DNA of 64,000 nt from Thelephora terrestris (taxonomy: Eukaryota; Basidiomycota; Agaricomycetes; Thelephorales; Thelephoraceae). The position numbers and the translations under genes were made by a program. The stretch covers positions 806,001 to 870,000 of the forward strand of contig WIUZ02000012.1 in the NCBI GenBank assembly GCA_015956445.1. The letters are read 5' to 3'. A model generated the notes under the pieces. That model saw nothing but the letters and a program-made list of their open reading frames with translations, was not told where the DNA came from and searched no databases. Below, in pieces: positions 28,708-40,845 of the stretch. Numbering within the stretch: the first letter of the stretch is position 1; each line of letters opens with the position of its first letter.

Positions 28708-30320
28708 ATGGCCCAAAACGAGCGACAGAACAAGAGTCGGTCTACCCCTAACCACGGAAATCAGGGGGGTGTCTATACTCTCCCTCTCCCTCTCCTTCCC
28801 ACTTCACGACAAGCATCGCAAACCGATGATAATGTCCGCAAGCCCCCTCTCTACGTCGCGAAGGAAATTCGTGGCCAACTCCCAGCGCCAGAAGATGAGC
28901 CACTGAAGCTCCCGCCAATGATTCCAGGCCATGTGGCTAGTTTATTCACAGTCGGTGGGTATCACGCCGATCCTTCTTTGTTATCAGCCGGTTATCCCCA
29001 GTGCCGAGCTCCAGCCCCAACAGGGTTAGGCGGCATCATCGAGTGTCTCTTGATGCGTCACTCTCAGCCACCTGGTGAACTACAAGCCCACCATGGTAAC
29101 GGAAGTTGGCCTGCGGGTAATGGTCCCGTCTAGGTGCGGTGGTGGCCTTGCCCGATGCGGCAGGAAGCCAGCCATCTGCTTCCATCTGGTGCGATGGTAG
29201 ACTCGCCTAAGTAGGGCAGTCTCGCAACAGAAGGTCGGCCACCTGGTGGGATGAAGTCGCCCATAGATAGGCCTATCTGGTGCGACAAGAAGTCGGCCGT
29301 TTGGCCCTACCTGGGGGATACGGGTCTCACCCAAGTAGGGTAGTGGCCTAGTACCAGTGGCGGACACCTTGTCGCCGATGCGGCGTCTCATGCTTTTATC
29401 GCTGTCGCCTGTGCTACACCCACAAACGGCTGCTCTCTCCTAAGGCTTCTCGCTTAGGTTAAATCGGTGCCGGGGCGGGTGCAGCGGGGCGGACAGTTTG
29501 ACACATTCCGGCCCTGATACCTTTTCCAGCCATTCCGGAAAGAACCGATGAAGCCATAAAGAACTTCCGTTACGTGGACTATTCCTTGTTGTCCTGTTCG
29601 TCGCCAGATACGGCTCCGGAAGACAAGCAGGATATCTCTATGATCGATTGGATGGCAGTATCAGAAACCGTCGAGTCCGTGACACTCAAGCATCACGGTT
29701 CAGCTAGATCTGAAGCCCTCAAAGCCCCCCACAAAATCGTCTGGGAACTCAGGAAGCCGTACGATTGGGCTATCGCTTGTTACTACGATAGAATAACCAG
29801 GGAGTTAATGGCCAAAGACCCACGCCACGACTCTACCACCCTCAATCAGAGTCTGGTTTCCCAAGCCATCATCAAATGTGGAATGGCCGAAACCAACGCG
29901 AGGCTAGCGGCTCAAGAAATTCACTTGTCACGTCAACCCGCATTCTCTTATCCACCGTCCACATCTACCAGCTCCACCCCTTCCTCATCCTCAACAAAAC
30001 GCTTCGCCCCATATGATTCATCCAGTCGACAATCTCGACATACCAGGTCGTCACCGAGGTGCTTTCGGTGCGGAGTCATTGGTCACTTGCCGGTCGCCTG
30101 CAACTCCGAGTTGACATCCGCCGGCCTCCCCTGTGCATCATGGATCAAGGTACGGGACTCGAGATACGGGTCCCTCTTCAACGTTGCTAAGGGAAAAACT
30201 TTCTGTCGCGCTTGGGCCCGAGATGCCTACTGTCGCTTTGAAAATCACTGCAAATACATTCACAAATGCTCTATCTGTGGCGAGACGCAGCACGGAGCGA
30301 CTTTCTGCCCCTGGTAATGA
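28708..30320 (+). mobile_element. Retroelement Gag-like relic with zinc knuckle
   Basis: Two plus-strand coding-like blocks are separated by a degenerate repeat tract. The first (from 28708, MAQNERQNKSRSTPNHGNQG) is Pro/Gln-rich. The second (about 29530-30317) has a helical core (KIVWELRKPYDWAIACYYDR), a Ser/Thr/Pro linker, a CCHC-type knuckle (CFRCGVIGHLPVAC) and a terminal Cys/His cluster (FCRAWARDAYC, HCKYIHKCSICG, GATFC). That arrangement is known from Gag-like proteins of retroelements, including tyrosine-recombinase (DIRS/Ngaro-type) ones. I see no reverse transcriptase, integrase, recombinase or terminal repeats next to it, so it is incomplete and best treated as a fossil fragment. Family assignment is tentative, and an exapted host gene cannot be excluded. 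Confidence 0.45.
29185..29360. repeat. Degenerate tandem repeat (about 33-57 bp units)
   Basis: Four diverged units each open with a version of CATCTGGTGCGAT (at about 29178, 29230, 29266 and 29305) and end near GTCGGCC or GTAGGGTAGTGGCC. It lies between the two blocks of the Gag-like relic. Unit length and sequence drift, so it is an old minisatellite. Confidence 0.4.
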
Positions 30321-31068
30321 AGGGTAGTAACCCCCCTGAACGCGGACAGTTTAGAGGGCACGTTACGGGATCTTCGAGCGGCTCCTTAGCGCTACATCGA
30401 ATCGACATCGACGTTGTAGAAATTCAAATGGACAATACTAAACCTGTTGACATGCCTGGGTGCACGACGTTACGAAACATTTACATGGGCCCCCTCAGTT
30501 TCGCCCTCCCTCCCGCTCTCCTTTGTGATAGATTCTATTCCAAATGCAGTTCCTCTTGAAACGTGTCGTCGCTGGAATGCCCCGCAAGTGCTATCATTGC
30601 AAGAGCGTCGAAGTAGTTCATAGATTTGACATAAAAAGTCAGATACACGAATGGCAGCTAGTAGCGCGGGAGAGCGTCACGGTCCACGTAGGGCGAGGAA
30701 GCAGACAGCTTTGTCCGAGTATTTAGAAAGCATGCTGCGGAAGATGTTAACGAGGGCAAGTTCAAGCTCCAGAGATATGTTTTCCACGCGCACAGGCATT
30801 TCGTGTATATTTCCTCATGTTTCGCGAAGACTTTTCAGGGTCACTTATACCCACTTGGAGGTTCCCTTACGGTTCCTGGAGAGTATTCATTACACTCACG
30901 TAGCCATACTAGTTGCTTGACGAGATGGGGCGGACTCGTGCACAATGTCAACTGTAGCATCGATTAAGGATCCGAGTTCGGTGAAATACCATCTGCTTTG
31001 TCTTTGTACATCGAACCAATGAACTACAGATTGTCAGGGTGAAGTCCGGCTGAGCTTGTAGGTATCAA
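30321..31068. other. Intergenic, nothing recognisable
   Basis: About 750 bases between the Gag-like relic and the PPR-like gene. Only short frames with no family resemblance are present. It may include decayed element sequence, but I cannot support that. Confidence 0.45.
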
Positions 31069-33636
31069 TTACACCCCCCGTTGGACCCGTCCACGAGGTT
31101 TCCCGCGGGAGAGGGGCAGGCCGCGAGTTTTGAAAACCGGAATGCGCTGGGGATTGCGCCTGGGAAGAGGGCCCGGACGTATGGGCCGCAAAGGCTCAGA
31201 GTCCCCGGTGCCCACGCCTGAGGCGCGACCAACGAGCAAGAATCTGAGGCCCTCTGGGACCTTGTAACCGTACTTGTGCATCTCCGCGATAATCTCCGCC
31301 AACTTGGGGTGCCAATAACCAGTGGTTTTCCCGCTCGCCGCGAATCTTTTACCCGCCAACTTCTCTAACCACTTCCAATAGCTCCTACGGTTGTTCGTGG
31401 GCCTCGGGTACCCCATAGTGCGTCTTCCGTACAGATCGAGGAGGGCGTTGAAGTAGCGTTCATCCGGAGCAAATTTCCGCAAGGAGGGTGGCACTCGACT
31501 GGGGACGTCGTCTCTCACAGTCTCCAAGAATTGACAACGGACTTGCACCGCTCGAAACACCTGTTGACCCTTCGCCATCGCAGACGCAGTCTCCGTGTAA
31601 GTTCTCCGTCTGCCCCGCCCAATGCCACCATGGCCTCTGTTTCTCCACGAGGGTGCAGTAACTTTCCCGACTTTCCCCTTTCTTGAATGTAGCTGGAGCA
31701 TGCATGTGTATGCGTGAATAGGCAGAAACCACGGCTGACTCCCGCTCGTCCAACTGGCCTTTTCCGCTTCAACAGCCAGCCTCCAAACCCGCTCCGCCTC
31801 GACAGCCCTCCCACCTTTACCCAAGGCATTTAGGACAGCAGAGAAGAAATATGGGCCATATGGTACCGCGCAACGACCACGTTCCTCAAGAGGGATCCTT
31901 GATCCATCCTCGTCGACGAGATACAACTCGGGGATGATCTCTGTTAGTTTCTCGGCGACGATATGACCGCGGTCCGTCGCTGTCAGGTGGGTGATCAGGC
32001 CGGAGACGGTGTATGGATCCGGTGCGGCAGGGGTACGGATCACGGGCTCGGAGGGGTTTTGCATAGCGAACTCTAACTTCAGGACGTTGACGATGTGCGC
32101 CCACCGTGTCAAAGGAAATTTCGCACGGCGGGAGGACTGGATGCCTATCGGAGTGGAGTAGGCGGTGTGGGCAAAACACCTGCTATCCATCCGGATAGTG
32201 TCGTCTCGCAACAACGTGCTATTCCGGAGGAGAACGTTGGCAGCAGGCAGAGTCATGCCCCACCGTTTTCTTTGCATAACTTCCAGAAGGTCGGAAGCAT
32301 GAGCTTTTGATAGGCGATGGTGTAGACAGTAGTGTAAGAGGGCATTGTAGGCGTGTACATTGTACCTTCGTTCAGCAATCGGATCCCTTTTTCGGTCTAG
32401 TTTCCTTCCTGCGTCACAGACCAGTCTCATCAACACCTGATGAATGTACTCGTACGCGTTGACACTTCGGACATCCTCCGGAGAACCGATGTAGACGATT
32501 GCAGGTGATTTTGGAACCGATTGCAGCGCTTTGATCAGACTCGCCATAAACCGCGACGGGAGTCGTCCTGTGTCCACTGCAAAGGCTAAGTTGGCCAACG
32601 CTTGTATCGCATTCCGGAACGATGGATCCTGTGGGTCTTTCCGTGAGGTCAAGGTGTGCTCTATGCGATCGAGTAAAGACCAGTGGGTCTGCCTGTTCGG
32701 GTAAGACGGAGTGATAAAGGGTTCGGAGGGTTCCGGGGGAGGATTATTGGAACATTGATCCTTTAGGGATCGACGAAGCTGCCAGTCCTTGATGACCATA
32801 ATGAATAAGAGTGACGCCACGATGATTTCTCCCTGTAGCAAACAAGCATTTATAACGACATCGTACATGTGCTGCGTGCGTTCTTGCCGTCGGTGTCGAG
32901 CTTCTTCGAGTAGACGAACCGCAATGCGAGTGTGCTGGTCGGCGATCGGATAATTGATAAGTTCGTTTAGGCGAGTCTTGGCGGAAGCAACTTTCAACGG
33001 CCAGACGGGGGGGTAGGGGCATTGGTCAACGGTCGATGCAAGAATCGATTCCATCGTCTTGGTGCGGATACGAATGCCGTCGGCCATCATTAACTTGGCT
33101 TGTGCAGCAGCTTTGGTAGGGAGTCCGGCCTTGACAAGACTGTGAAGGAAGGAATGGGAGGCGAGACGGGTTGGCACGGGCCGGCCGAAGTCAATGAATG
33201 TGTAGCCTTCGATCGAAGATGGAGTGGAGGAGAGAAATTGCGAAAGTTTCGGTTGTGAGACCCATGAAGACACGTCCCGTTTCCTAAACTTGGGTGGAGG
33301 ATTTGAGCTTGGGGGGAAGATAGAGAACCGCATAGAGTTTAAAATGTACAATGCGTCGCCAAATTGTTTCTCCTTCCCGCACATACGAATCGTTTGAGAT
33401 GCGGCTCGGGCGAGTGCAGCTGGGGAGAGCTTCGGCGACATTCCAGTCCCGATGCGCCTCGTCGCCCGCCCCGACGCGTTCGCTAAGGCCGCAGACCGAA
33501 ACGAACGCGATTGGACGGCTGGTCGGGTTGGAAACGTGAAACGGGAGACATTCCGAGCAGGTTTTGGTGCAAAAGTGCTACGAAGGGCTGAGAGTCGGAG
33601 GGACCGGATCGTTGTTGACCATCCGTGGCATTGCAT
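31069..33636 (-). CDS. PPR-like mitochondrial protein
   Basis: Intronless, 855 residues. The first 60 residues are rich in Arg, Ser, Ala and Thr with almost no acid (MQCHGWSTTIRSLRLSALRS), a mitochondrial presequence. Helical pairs like pentatricopeptide repeats appear at FGDALYILNSMRFS, HSFLHSLVKAGLPTKAAAQA, HMYDVVINACLLQGEIIVAS, HAYNALLHYCLHHRLSKAHA, SDLLEVMQRKRWGMTLPAAN, YGPYFFSAVLNALGKGGRAV and HAYTCMLQLHSRKGK. Residues near the end (SYWKWLEKLAGKRF, AEMHKYGYKVPEGLRFLL) and a very basic C terminus suggest RNA contact. Probably binds organellar RNA; I do not recognise a specific orthologue. The start ATG at 33636 fits the presequence. Confidence 0.7.
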   Translation of the reverse strand: MQCHGWSTTIRSLRLSALRSTFAPKPARNVSRFTFPTRPAVQSRSFRSAALANASGRATRRIGTGMSPKLSPAALARAASQTIRMCGKEKQFGDALYILNSMRFSIFPPSSNPPPKFRKRDVSSWVSQPKLSQFLSSTPSSIEGYTFIDFGRPVPTRLASHSFLHSLVKAGLPTKAAAQAKLMMADGIRIRTKTMESILASTVDQCPYPPVWPLKVASAKTRLNELINYPIADQHTRIAVRLLEEARHRRQERTQHMYDVVINACLLQGEIIVASLLFIMVIKDWQLRRSLKDQCSNNPPPEPSEPFITPSYPNRQTHWSLLDRIEHTLTSRKDPQDPSFRNAIQALANLAFAVDTGRLPSRFMASLIKALQSVPKSPAIVYIGSPEDVRSVNAYEYIHQVLMRLVCDAGRKLDRKRDPIAERRYNVHAYNALLHYCLHHRLSKAHASDLLEVMQRKRWGMTLPAANVLLRNSTLLRDDTIRMDSRCFAHTAYSTPIGIQSSRRAKFPLTRWAHIVNVLKLEFAMQNPSEPVIRTPAAPDPYTVSGLITHLTATDRGHIVAEKLTEIIPELYLVDEDGSRIPLEERGRCAVPYGPYFFSAVLNALGKGGRAVEAERVWRLAVEAEKASWTSGSQPWFLPIHAYTCMLQLHSRKGKVGKVTAPSWRNRGHGGIGRGRRRTYTETASAMAKGQQVFRAVQVRCQFLETVRDDVPSRVPPSLRKFAPDERYFNALLDLYGRRTMGYPRPTNNRRSYWKWLEKLAGKRFAASGKTTGYWHPKLAEIIAEMHKYGYKVPEGLRFLLVGRASGVGTGDSEPLRPIRPGPLPRRNPQRIPVFKTRGLPLSRGKPRGRVQRGV

Positions 33637-33922
33637 GTGTTGCGCATCACTACCGCAGAATGTGAGCCAAAGGAGAGCATTGAACGCTGAAGGGCAACTA
33701 TACCATGCGCGACGCTAGCCGTGTATTTAGATGGTTTGTGGTTTGGGTGCACGAACAGGTTGTAGGCGTGAGAACCGGTCCTGACGGCGGTTCAGCCGCT
33801 TCCCGAGTTAGCGAGCAAGATGTGCTTATCCATGCGAAGGTTAACTAGGGAGTACAAGTATGTATATGGTGTGCTATAACTATTAAGCCCACCCCCAGCA
33901 GAGGGCAGATAAACCCGTAAAC

Positions 33923-34797
33923 TCAGGCGGTGAACTGCTGGGCTAAAGGCGGAGGTTGCGCAAGGATTGGCGCAGAACCAGACGTCGCCCCATAGTAGAT
34001 CCTTCCCGCAACATCTTCAACGACCCAGTTGATCCCCTCGAGGATATTGTGCCCAGTCACAGCACTACATGACATGATTGACCACTGGTGGGACTTGATT
34101 CCGTCAAGATCAAGAGCCTAAAGCTGGATTAATCGACGGGATCCATCCCACGAACCGAGGAAGATAGCCTTACAGTACGGATTTCAGCGCTGGCCATTGC
34201 ACCCCTTATATCCTGCTTGTTTGCGAATACGAGCAAGGATGCTCCGGCAAGCCTCTGCCAGGAGGGGTCAAAAACAGCTCGATGGCAAGATAGTAAATCA
34301 AGCCTACATCTTCTTGTAGTAAGGTATGGAGTTCCTGTTTGCAGTCTTCCATCCGAAGGCGATCCCCGGAGTCGACAACCCAGACGATGGCGTCGGTTTG
34401 TTCAAAGTAGTTACGCCAGTAAGGACGTAGCGTGCGCTGCCCCCCAACATCCCCTGTGTCTCGTTGAAAAAAACTCTGGGTTCTGCATCAACGATAACAT
34501 ACAAATATTCAGAGTATAACTGGAAGTTTTGTCAGGCCACAAGATAATATGAATCGCAGCCACCCACCCTTCGTGTACGAAAGTCTTGATATTGAACCCC
34601 AGGGTGGGGCTGACGGCCATGATATCTTCACCATTAAGCCGCTTCAGAATGGTCGTCTTTCCAGCATTATCAAGCCCACTGAGTGAGGTATTAGTGGCTG
34701 ATGGTGTTGGTGATCTAAAGATACCAATTCACAGAAAGAGGATACGCATCTCCCGCTCCTTTCGTCGGTTCTTGCGAATTATCGTAAGCAGGCCCAT
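33923..34797 (-). CDS. ARL2: ARF-like GTPase ARL2
   Basis: Small GTPase that works with tubulin cofactors in microtubule biogenesis. The joined exons give [39 protein letters not shown] (P-loop), [16 protein letters not shown] (switch I), [20 protein letters not shown] (switch II, WDVGGQ), [40 protein letters not shown] (NKQD), [24 protein letters not shown] with Gly2 and the short N-terminal helix match ARL2 rather than ARF or ARL3. About seven exons. The C terminus extends slightly beyond the family ([18 protein letters not shown]), an oddity that does not touch the GTPase core. Confidence 0.92.
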
Positions 34798-34986
34798 GCC
34801 GCAAGTGTTCCAATAGTGAGGCAAAAGGAAGCCCTCGTAGCTCAGGTAAACCGCCCCCGAATATGATAAGCGCTTAGAAACTTCTCAGAAAGCAGCAAGA
34901 GTCAAAGGAATGATCGCGATCGGTGCAACAGGGGATTGTGTAGGTTACGGTAATGTGCGAAAGGGATAAAAACGGTGCAAAATCAT

Positions 34987-37072
34987 CTAAACTGCCTCTC
35001 GTTTTCTAGGTGTGGCCCGTAGGATGTCGTCGACCCTGGGAGACAATGAGGCTTGGGGTTGGGGGGTAAAAAGAAGGACTTACCGAAGAATCATCTCCGC
35101 CGCTTCACTCGCACTCAGAACCACCTGCCGCTTCAGCTTGTAGCTCTCAGTGATACCCAACTGCCTCATTGATCCAATGGTGCCCTGGTCCATGTCTACC
35201 AAGAAAGGTCAGACCTTCCACATAGCCCTAAGTCGACGTAACGTACCCAGACCAGCATCGGACTGTCCATCATAATGAGCTGCCCGTAATCGAGAGACGA
35301 GATCAGAGGAATCATAACCAGCGTTGTCCGCCAGAATTGTAGGGAGCTGACGGAGAGCGTGTGAGAAAGCTTCGACGGCAATCGCCTTCTTGCCCATGAC
35401 TCTCTTCGCTTCGTTATCCACCGCGCAACTCATCAGCATTTCTGCACACCCCCCGCCCAAGGCCACGCGAGTTTCCTTAACCGTCTGAGAAAGCACCGAT
35501 AGTGCGTCATGGAGCGACCGTTCTGCCTCGTCTACCATCTGGTGGGTTGATCCCCGCAACACAACAGTGCAAGCTTGACCGGCAGCCACGCCAGAGAATT
35601 TGATAAGCTTGTTTTCCGTCAGTGCTCAAGCATTCATTCCGAATTCCGTGTGACTGACCTTATCTTCCCCGATGATAATTTCCTCGATCAAGTCACATTG
35701 GCCTAGCTTGACGAGATCAGGACGATCAAAGGTGCTGGCGATCTCACCACCGGTGACAAGGGAGAGTCGTTCCACTCCTTCGAAATCGGCATGTTCGATC
35801 GTTAGAATGCCCTTCTCTGCCAGTAGCGACTCGGGGTAGTTGTAGATCAGCTGCCGGTTGACGAACACGTTGATTCCATGAGCGGCGATAGCTTCTACTT
35901 TCGATTTCATTTTTTCCTGGAAGGCAAAATCGTCACCAAGTTGGAGTGGATAGCCGTGAGCGTACTTACCCGCTCTGCTCGTTCCAGCTCTGCGAGTTTT
36001 CCAGTGCTGTCCACTTTTACGCGTGCGCCAAATATCTTGATCTTATCGGTGTCCATAGCTATACGGTACAATTAGTAATAGGGAACCCCACGACATGAAA
36101 AGAAAGTCACACATGTATTGGCGATGAGAATTTTGGCATTTTCTAGCCTTTTTGGACAGTTTACTCCAATCGTTTTGTCCAGAATGAAACCTACGACGTA
36201 CGCCGTGGTGTGTAAGAAGACCAACTTCTCAGAGGGATGTGGTTGCCTTACCTTCGTCCAGGTAGGAATCAGTAAGCTTGCCTCCAACCTTTTTAATGAT
36301 TTGGATGTGATCGAGGTCTGTTGAACCCTGAGCAAAAAAAGGTGTGAAGATCATGAGAAGCGATACCCGTCGCACGACGTACCTTCAGCCTGAGAACGGC
36401 ATCTACAGCAAGGTTTGAGAAGTAATTTTTATCTTGCGATAGCACTTTCGATGAGAGGGTGGTCCTAGCGATATTCACAAGATCTTGACGGAATTTTACC
36501 GGATCCGCTCTGAACTCAACGAATATAGCGAGAGAAAGAAAAAAAATCAGCACTACAACTCACGAAAAGTCTTGATGCCAAACACGCACGAATTATCCAC
36601 AGCCGATTTTTCCAAAGCTTCCAACGCCGCAGCGCTTGCGATCCTATACCCCTCAATGATAGTCTGAGGATGGATCCTCTGAGCAATCAATTTCTCCGCC
36701 TCCCTCAACAGCTCCGCGGCCAATACACAAACGCTTGTCGTTCCATCCCCAACTTCGTCGTCCTGGACTTTGGAAATGTTAACCAGAATCTTCGCGGCGG
36801 CATTATCCAATTGAATAGCCTTCAGTATCGTTGCTCCATCGTTCGTGACGTTGATTTCACCGGTAGAGGCAGATTGCAGGATCTTGTTCATTCCTTTGGG
36901 GCCGAGAGTCGATTTGACGAGGTCGCCGAGGGCGAGAGCACCCACAAAAGAAGAGAGACGAGCATTCTCGGCCTTCTCTTCCGTTGCCTGTAAACGCGAC
37001 GACAGAGATCACGCTGAATTCTACTCAACCCGTTACGAGACGTACCTCTGCACCAAGGATGTTCATCGACAT
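34987..37072 (-). CDS. CCT2: Chaperonin CCT subunit beta (CCT2/TCP-1 beta)
   Basis: Subunit of the cytosolic TRiC/CCT ring that folds actin and tubulin. MSMNILGAE at 37072, an intron, then [58 protein letters not shown] (ATP-binding NDGATIL), [20 protein letters not shown] (GDGTT). Later exons give [96 protein letters not shown] and [14 protein letters not shown], ending [15 protein letters not shown]. The [10 protein letters not shown] and final R.DDI..A.PR blocks are beta-subunit specific. About eight exons. Confidence 0.94.
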
Positions 37073-37279
37073 GATAGCAAAACAGAATCTCAATGACCGA
37101 GCTTTCGCGATCTTTCCATATCGGGTCTTGTTCTCCCTCCAGGATTTTCCCACACTCACTTACACCTCCTTTCCAGCAGAAGGTGCCTATTATAGGTTAC
37201 TTCGGATAACATGTATGACAGCGTCCGTAAAAAAGTATATACGAAAGAGATAGAAAGGCTAAAGCTCGGAAAGTATTCT

Positions 37280-40200
37280 TCACGTCTCCACGCCCTGGTC
37301 GAGATGATCATTGAACAGCTCTTCACGAACTCTATCCGCCTCTGCAACCTCCTCGACAGCGGGACCGTGTTCTTTCGTGGGCTCGGGTTCGTTGGGAGAG
37401 ACCGACTCCCCATCGGAAGAGGATCTACCTTCATCACTCGTAGGCCTATCCTCAGGCTTTTCAACCGACTGATTCGAATTTCCGCTGGGAGGCGACTCGT
37501 CGCTCGGGGAGACAGGCGTGTCCGAGCTACCGGGATGTTCGTTGAGCTTAACGAGCTCATCGGCGTTAACGACCTTCGCGGCCGCAACAGCGACTGTGCT
37601 AACTACTTTATCTTCTGGGGGTTGTTTTGCTTCTTCTTCCCAGATAGCCTGACTCTTCGCTGGATCAATGGGTTCGGCAGCGAAGATGTCACGACCAGGC
37701 TCCGGATGTCCGACGAGACGAACAGACGATTCACTCTCCGGAGGGTTTCCCCCTGCGGGTGGTGCATCATCAACGATGATGGGCGCTCTACCCTCTCCAC
37801 CAACTATGGAAGCTGCCCCTATCCCTGTAGCAGCGGGACCTTTGTCGGAATAACCGGAGTACTGGTAATAATTAGGTCAAAAGATATTTCCCAGCTCGCA
37901 TGGAACTTACGTCAACGGGGAACTCGTTGCTAGAAGATTGGGGAGTCGGGGTCAGGAAATCGTTCAGGGTGAAAGAAAGAGGAGTGGGATTCACCAAGAG
38001 AAGTCCCAAGATTTCACCCATTGCGCCCTTCTACACTGATGGAGGGTCCATTGGTTCCCATATGCGAGTGGGCTGAGGTACCAGAAGTTCCAGATTGCGA
38101 CGATCATAAGGACGGCGCCGATTTGCAGCCTGATCTTGGGTCGCAGGGCAGCAGTCATTAGGTCGAAGAATGAGCAAAACAGAAGAATAGCGAAATAAAG
38201 GGCCGGAAAGTAGTGATGCAGGAAGAGTTGACGGGTCATCAGGAAGAAGGGGCCGTAATGGAGGAACCAGCCCATAAACAAGAATCCGCAGAGACTGTCA
38301 TATTTTACAACCTTCGCTGTCGGGGGATCGGTAAGGCTCGTAGTTGGCTGGTGTGGTGACTCACTGTTGTCGAAATCCCTATATCCTCGCTTTTCTCGGA
38401 GAATGAGAAGGCTACGAACGGATATGTATGCAACAGCGGCAAGTGTGCTCGACCACCAAACGAACGGATTACCAATAAGATAGATTTGTTTGTGATCCCT
38501 GACCCAAAAGTTCTGTATAGTGCTTCAGTGGGAGTAAGATCTCAGGAGTTGAAATTATCACGCACGATACCGCGTCGTAACCGAGGCCATTGGTGGGGTC
38601 GAGAATCGTAGATATGGCGATCAGTGAGACCTGCGTTGGTCACCCACATGACCTTTTGGAGCTCCCAGAACTTCTCCAAGAAACCAGGCGACCTATAATT
38701 GACCTTTGGAGCATCGGGGGGAACTATCGGACTGGTTAGAATTGGTTGGATCTGCAGCAAGCATTGGTACTGACGGTTCGGGTGAATCGCCGTCTCAATC
38801 ATCCATAGAGAATTGGCCTTCATCGCGTTCTTGTTGCACGTCACCTCCTGTTGCTCAAAGCCCCAATCCGGCAATTTTACTTTATGAGAAAAGAGGTAAC
38901 AGTTAGTCATGGCGTGTCTCAACCTGAAGACGGTACGCAATGTGCGGACGCGAATGGATGATTCCTTGTCACTCTTGTCACCGTGCTCGATCTCGACAAC
39001 CCAGTCGTCGTTCGCATCTCCGACGAAATCCACCATCCCATAACCAGAAACCTCATTCTGGAAATCAACATCAGAGACCGGGGGCCTGTAATCGTGCGAG
39101 TGGAGGTTCTTGGCCGTAACGATGTGTCTCAATCTGACTTTCATCCCAGTGGTGACGTACTGGAGGGGCTCATCGGCCCATTCGGTCTCAGGGTGACCGC
39201 TGTCCTTGGCTGCAATGATGCGCCAGTCGTTATTGAGGTCGCTGTGAGGGTACAACGTAACCTGTTGTTCTACGTTTGTCCGCCTGAGCTTATAGAAAGG
39301 ATAATGATAATGGAGAAGACTTACGTCCACTCCCTCCAGGATAAGCGTGAGCGTGCGAGTGCAGGTTTCCCCCTTGTGTATTTATGTGACGAATGGTGAC
39401 CGCAGACCCAATCGCGACGTCTTCGGTCCCGGCAACAATTAGCGATATACGACTGAACAAACAATGCCAACCCACCGGCATAAGTATCCTGCATACTGCG
39501 TCCACCAAGCGTGTGTTGAAACTCTGCGCTCATAAACCCATCACCCTCGCCTGAGTTGACCAGAATGAGGAAGTGGATCTGGAAGATAAACAGATAGAAC
39601 AAGAAAGGAACTACGATGAGACACAAAGCTCGAGCCAAAAAGTGGCGAATCCAAAGCCTGGGAGAGATGCGTATGTCGCCAAGGAGGCACCACAATTGGC
39701 TGATCGTACTGAAGCCGATGGTAGCGATAGTGAACAAGCCAACCCACTTGCAGCTTACAACAGCACCGAGTGAGAGGCCTGTAAGCATTAGCCACGTCCA
39801 CCAGCTCTCACTGAATGGATGTCGCTTGTCTTCGTTACAGAAACTAACCCATAGGAACGTAGTGAGGGCAGTGAAGAATAATAAAGGAGAGTCGAGTAGG
39901 ATATGTCGGGATTGAGTGACAATGCCGTTCTCAAAGGTGATGAGAACCGTGGCGAGGAGAGCGGTGGTTGCACGACATTCGAGAGCACGCATTGTGAGAT
40001 AGGCGAGCGGAACGGTGGCAACACCCAAGATGGCTGGCACCATTCGCATTGCGACGTACGGTACATTCTCGTAGACCCTGCAATTGTGAGGCTGCATTTA
40101 ACGATGCACGGTAGTCGAGAACGTTCGTGGACCCACTTTGCGATCTCCTTGAAATCGAAATTTCCGTTGTACCCGAAGACGAATCCCGCGAGAGTGATCA

Positions 40201-40620
40201 ATAGCTTCGCCAACGGCGGGTGTACGTCCACGAAGAACTGGCTTTTAATGTACTTTGAGGCAAATTTACCGAAGTGGACCTCATCGAAGCTACGAAGACC
40301 GAGTCGTCAAGTTAACACTGAGGGAAAGCGAATGTGGAAACTCACACCACACTATTTGGCTGCGAGATGCGAAATAACCTAACAATACACGCGACAAATA
40401 CGACGAGAACCAAGAGCTTCCACTCTGAGGGGGTCAAGGTCAAACCACCGGGGCTTGTTCTCCTGCCTCCAAAATACGGCTTCGAAGCCTGGGTCCTCCG
40501 TTCATCGGCGTCGAGGTGCTCATGTTTTGGGTGTGGAAATCGCGGTTGTGCAGGTGGAGGGGTGTAGATTTGCTGTGGCGGGGGAGAAGGCGGCCTCCTA
40601 ACGCGAACGTTTGCGGCCAT
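37280..40620 (-). CDS. PMT4: Protein O-mannosyltransferase PMT4
   Basis: ER enzyme that moves mannose from dolichol phosphate to Ser/Thr of secretory proteins. MAANVRVRRPPSPPP, a first helix (WKLLVLVVFVACIVRLFRI), then FVDVHPPLAKLLITLAGFV (the catalytic DE loop region lies in the exon just before), several membrane segments, MIR-domain blocks (NTQGGNLHSHAHAYPGG, VTLYPHSDLNNDWRI, VTTGMKVRLRHIVTAKNLHS), EKFWELQKVMWVTNAGL and the C-terminal bundle (FLFMGWFLHYGPFFLMTRQ, HHYFPALYFAILLFCSFFD). KSWDFSCNEFP, the usual PMT4 end, is formed by a splice at about 37,990. Beyond it the frame runs on through about 200 acidic, Pro/Ser-rich residues to a stop at 37280, unlike yeast Pmt4. Confidence 0.9.
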
Positions 40621-40845
40621 TGGGAAAGGAAAGGGAAAAGAGGGGACTGGAACGACGACCGTCCAGCGACTGGCTACGGATAATCTGGTTTCTCAGGTGA
40701 CGTGTAGTTAGCCGAGCAGCTCTAAGCTCATCTCCAGAAGTTCCCACGCCTGCTACTTATTTTTCTTCCGCCTCTTGGGTAAAAAATAAGTATCCAGGCA
40801 GGTATGTAAGTGATCTTTGACCTTGCCTATCGATTCGCATCGTCG

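Noticed and set aside
33483-33752. Minus-strand frame upstream of the PPR-like gene
   Set aside because: Different frame from the gene and no presequence continuity; likely 5' leader.
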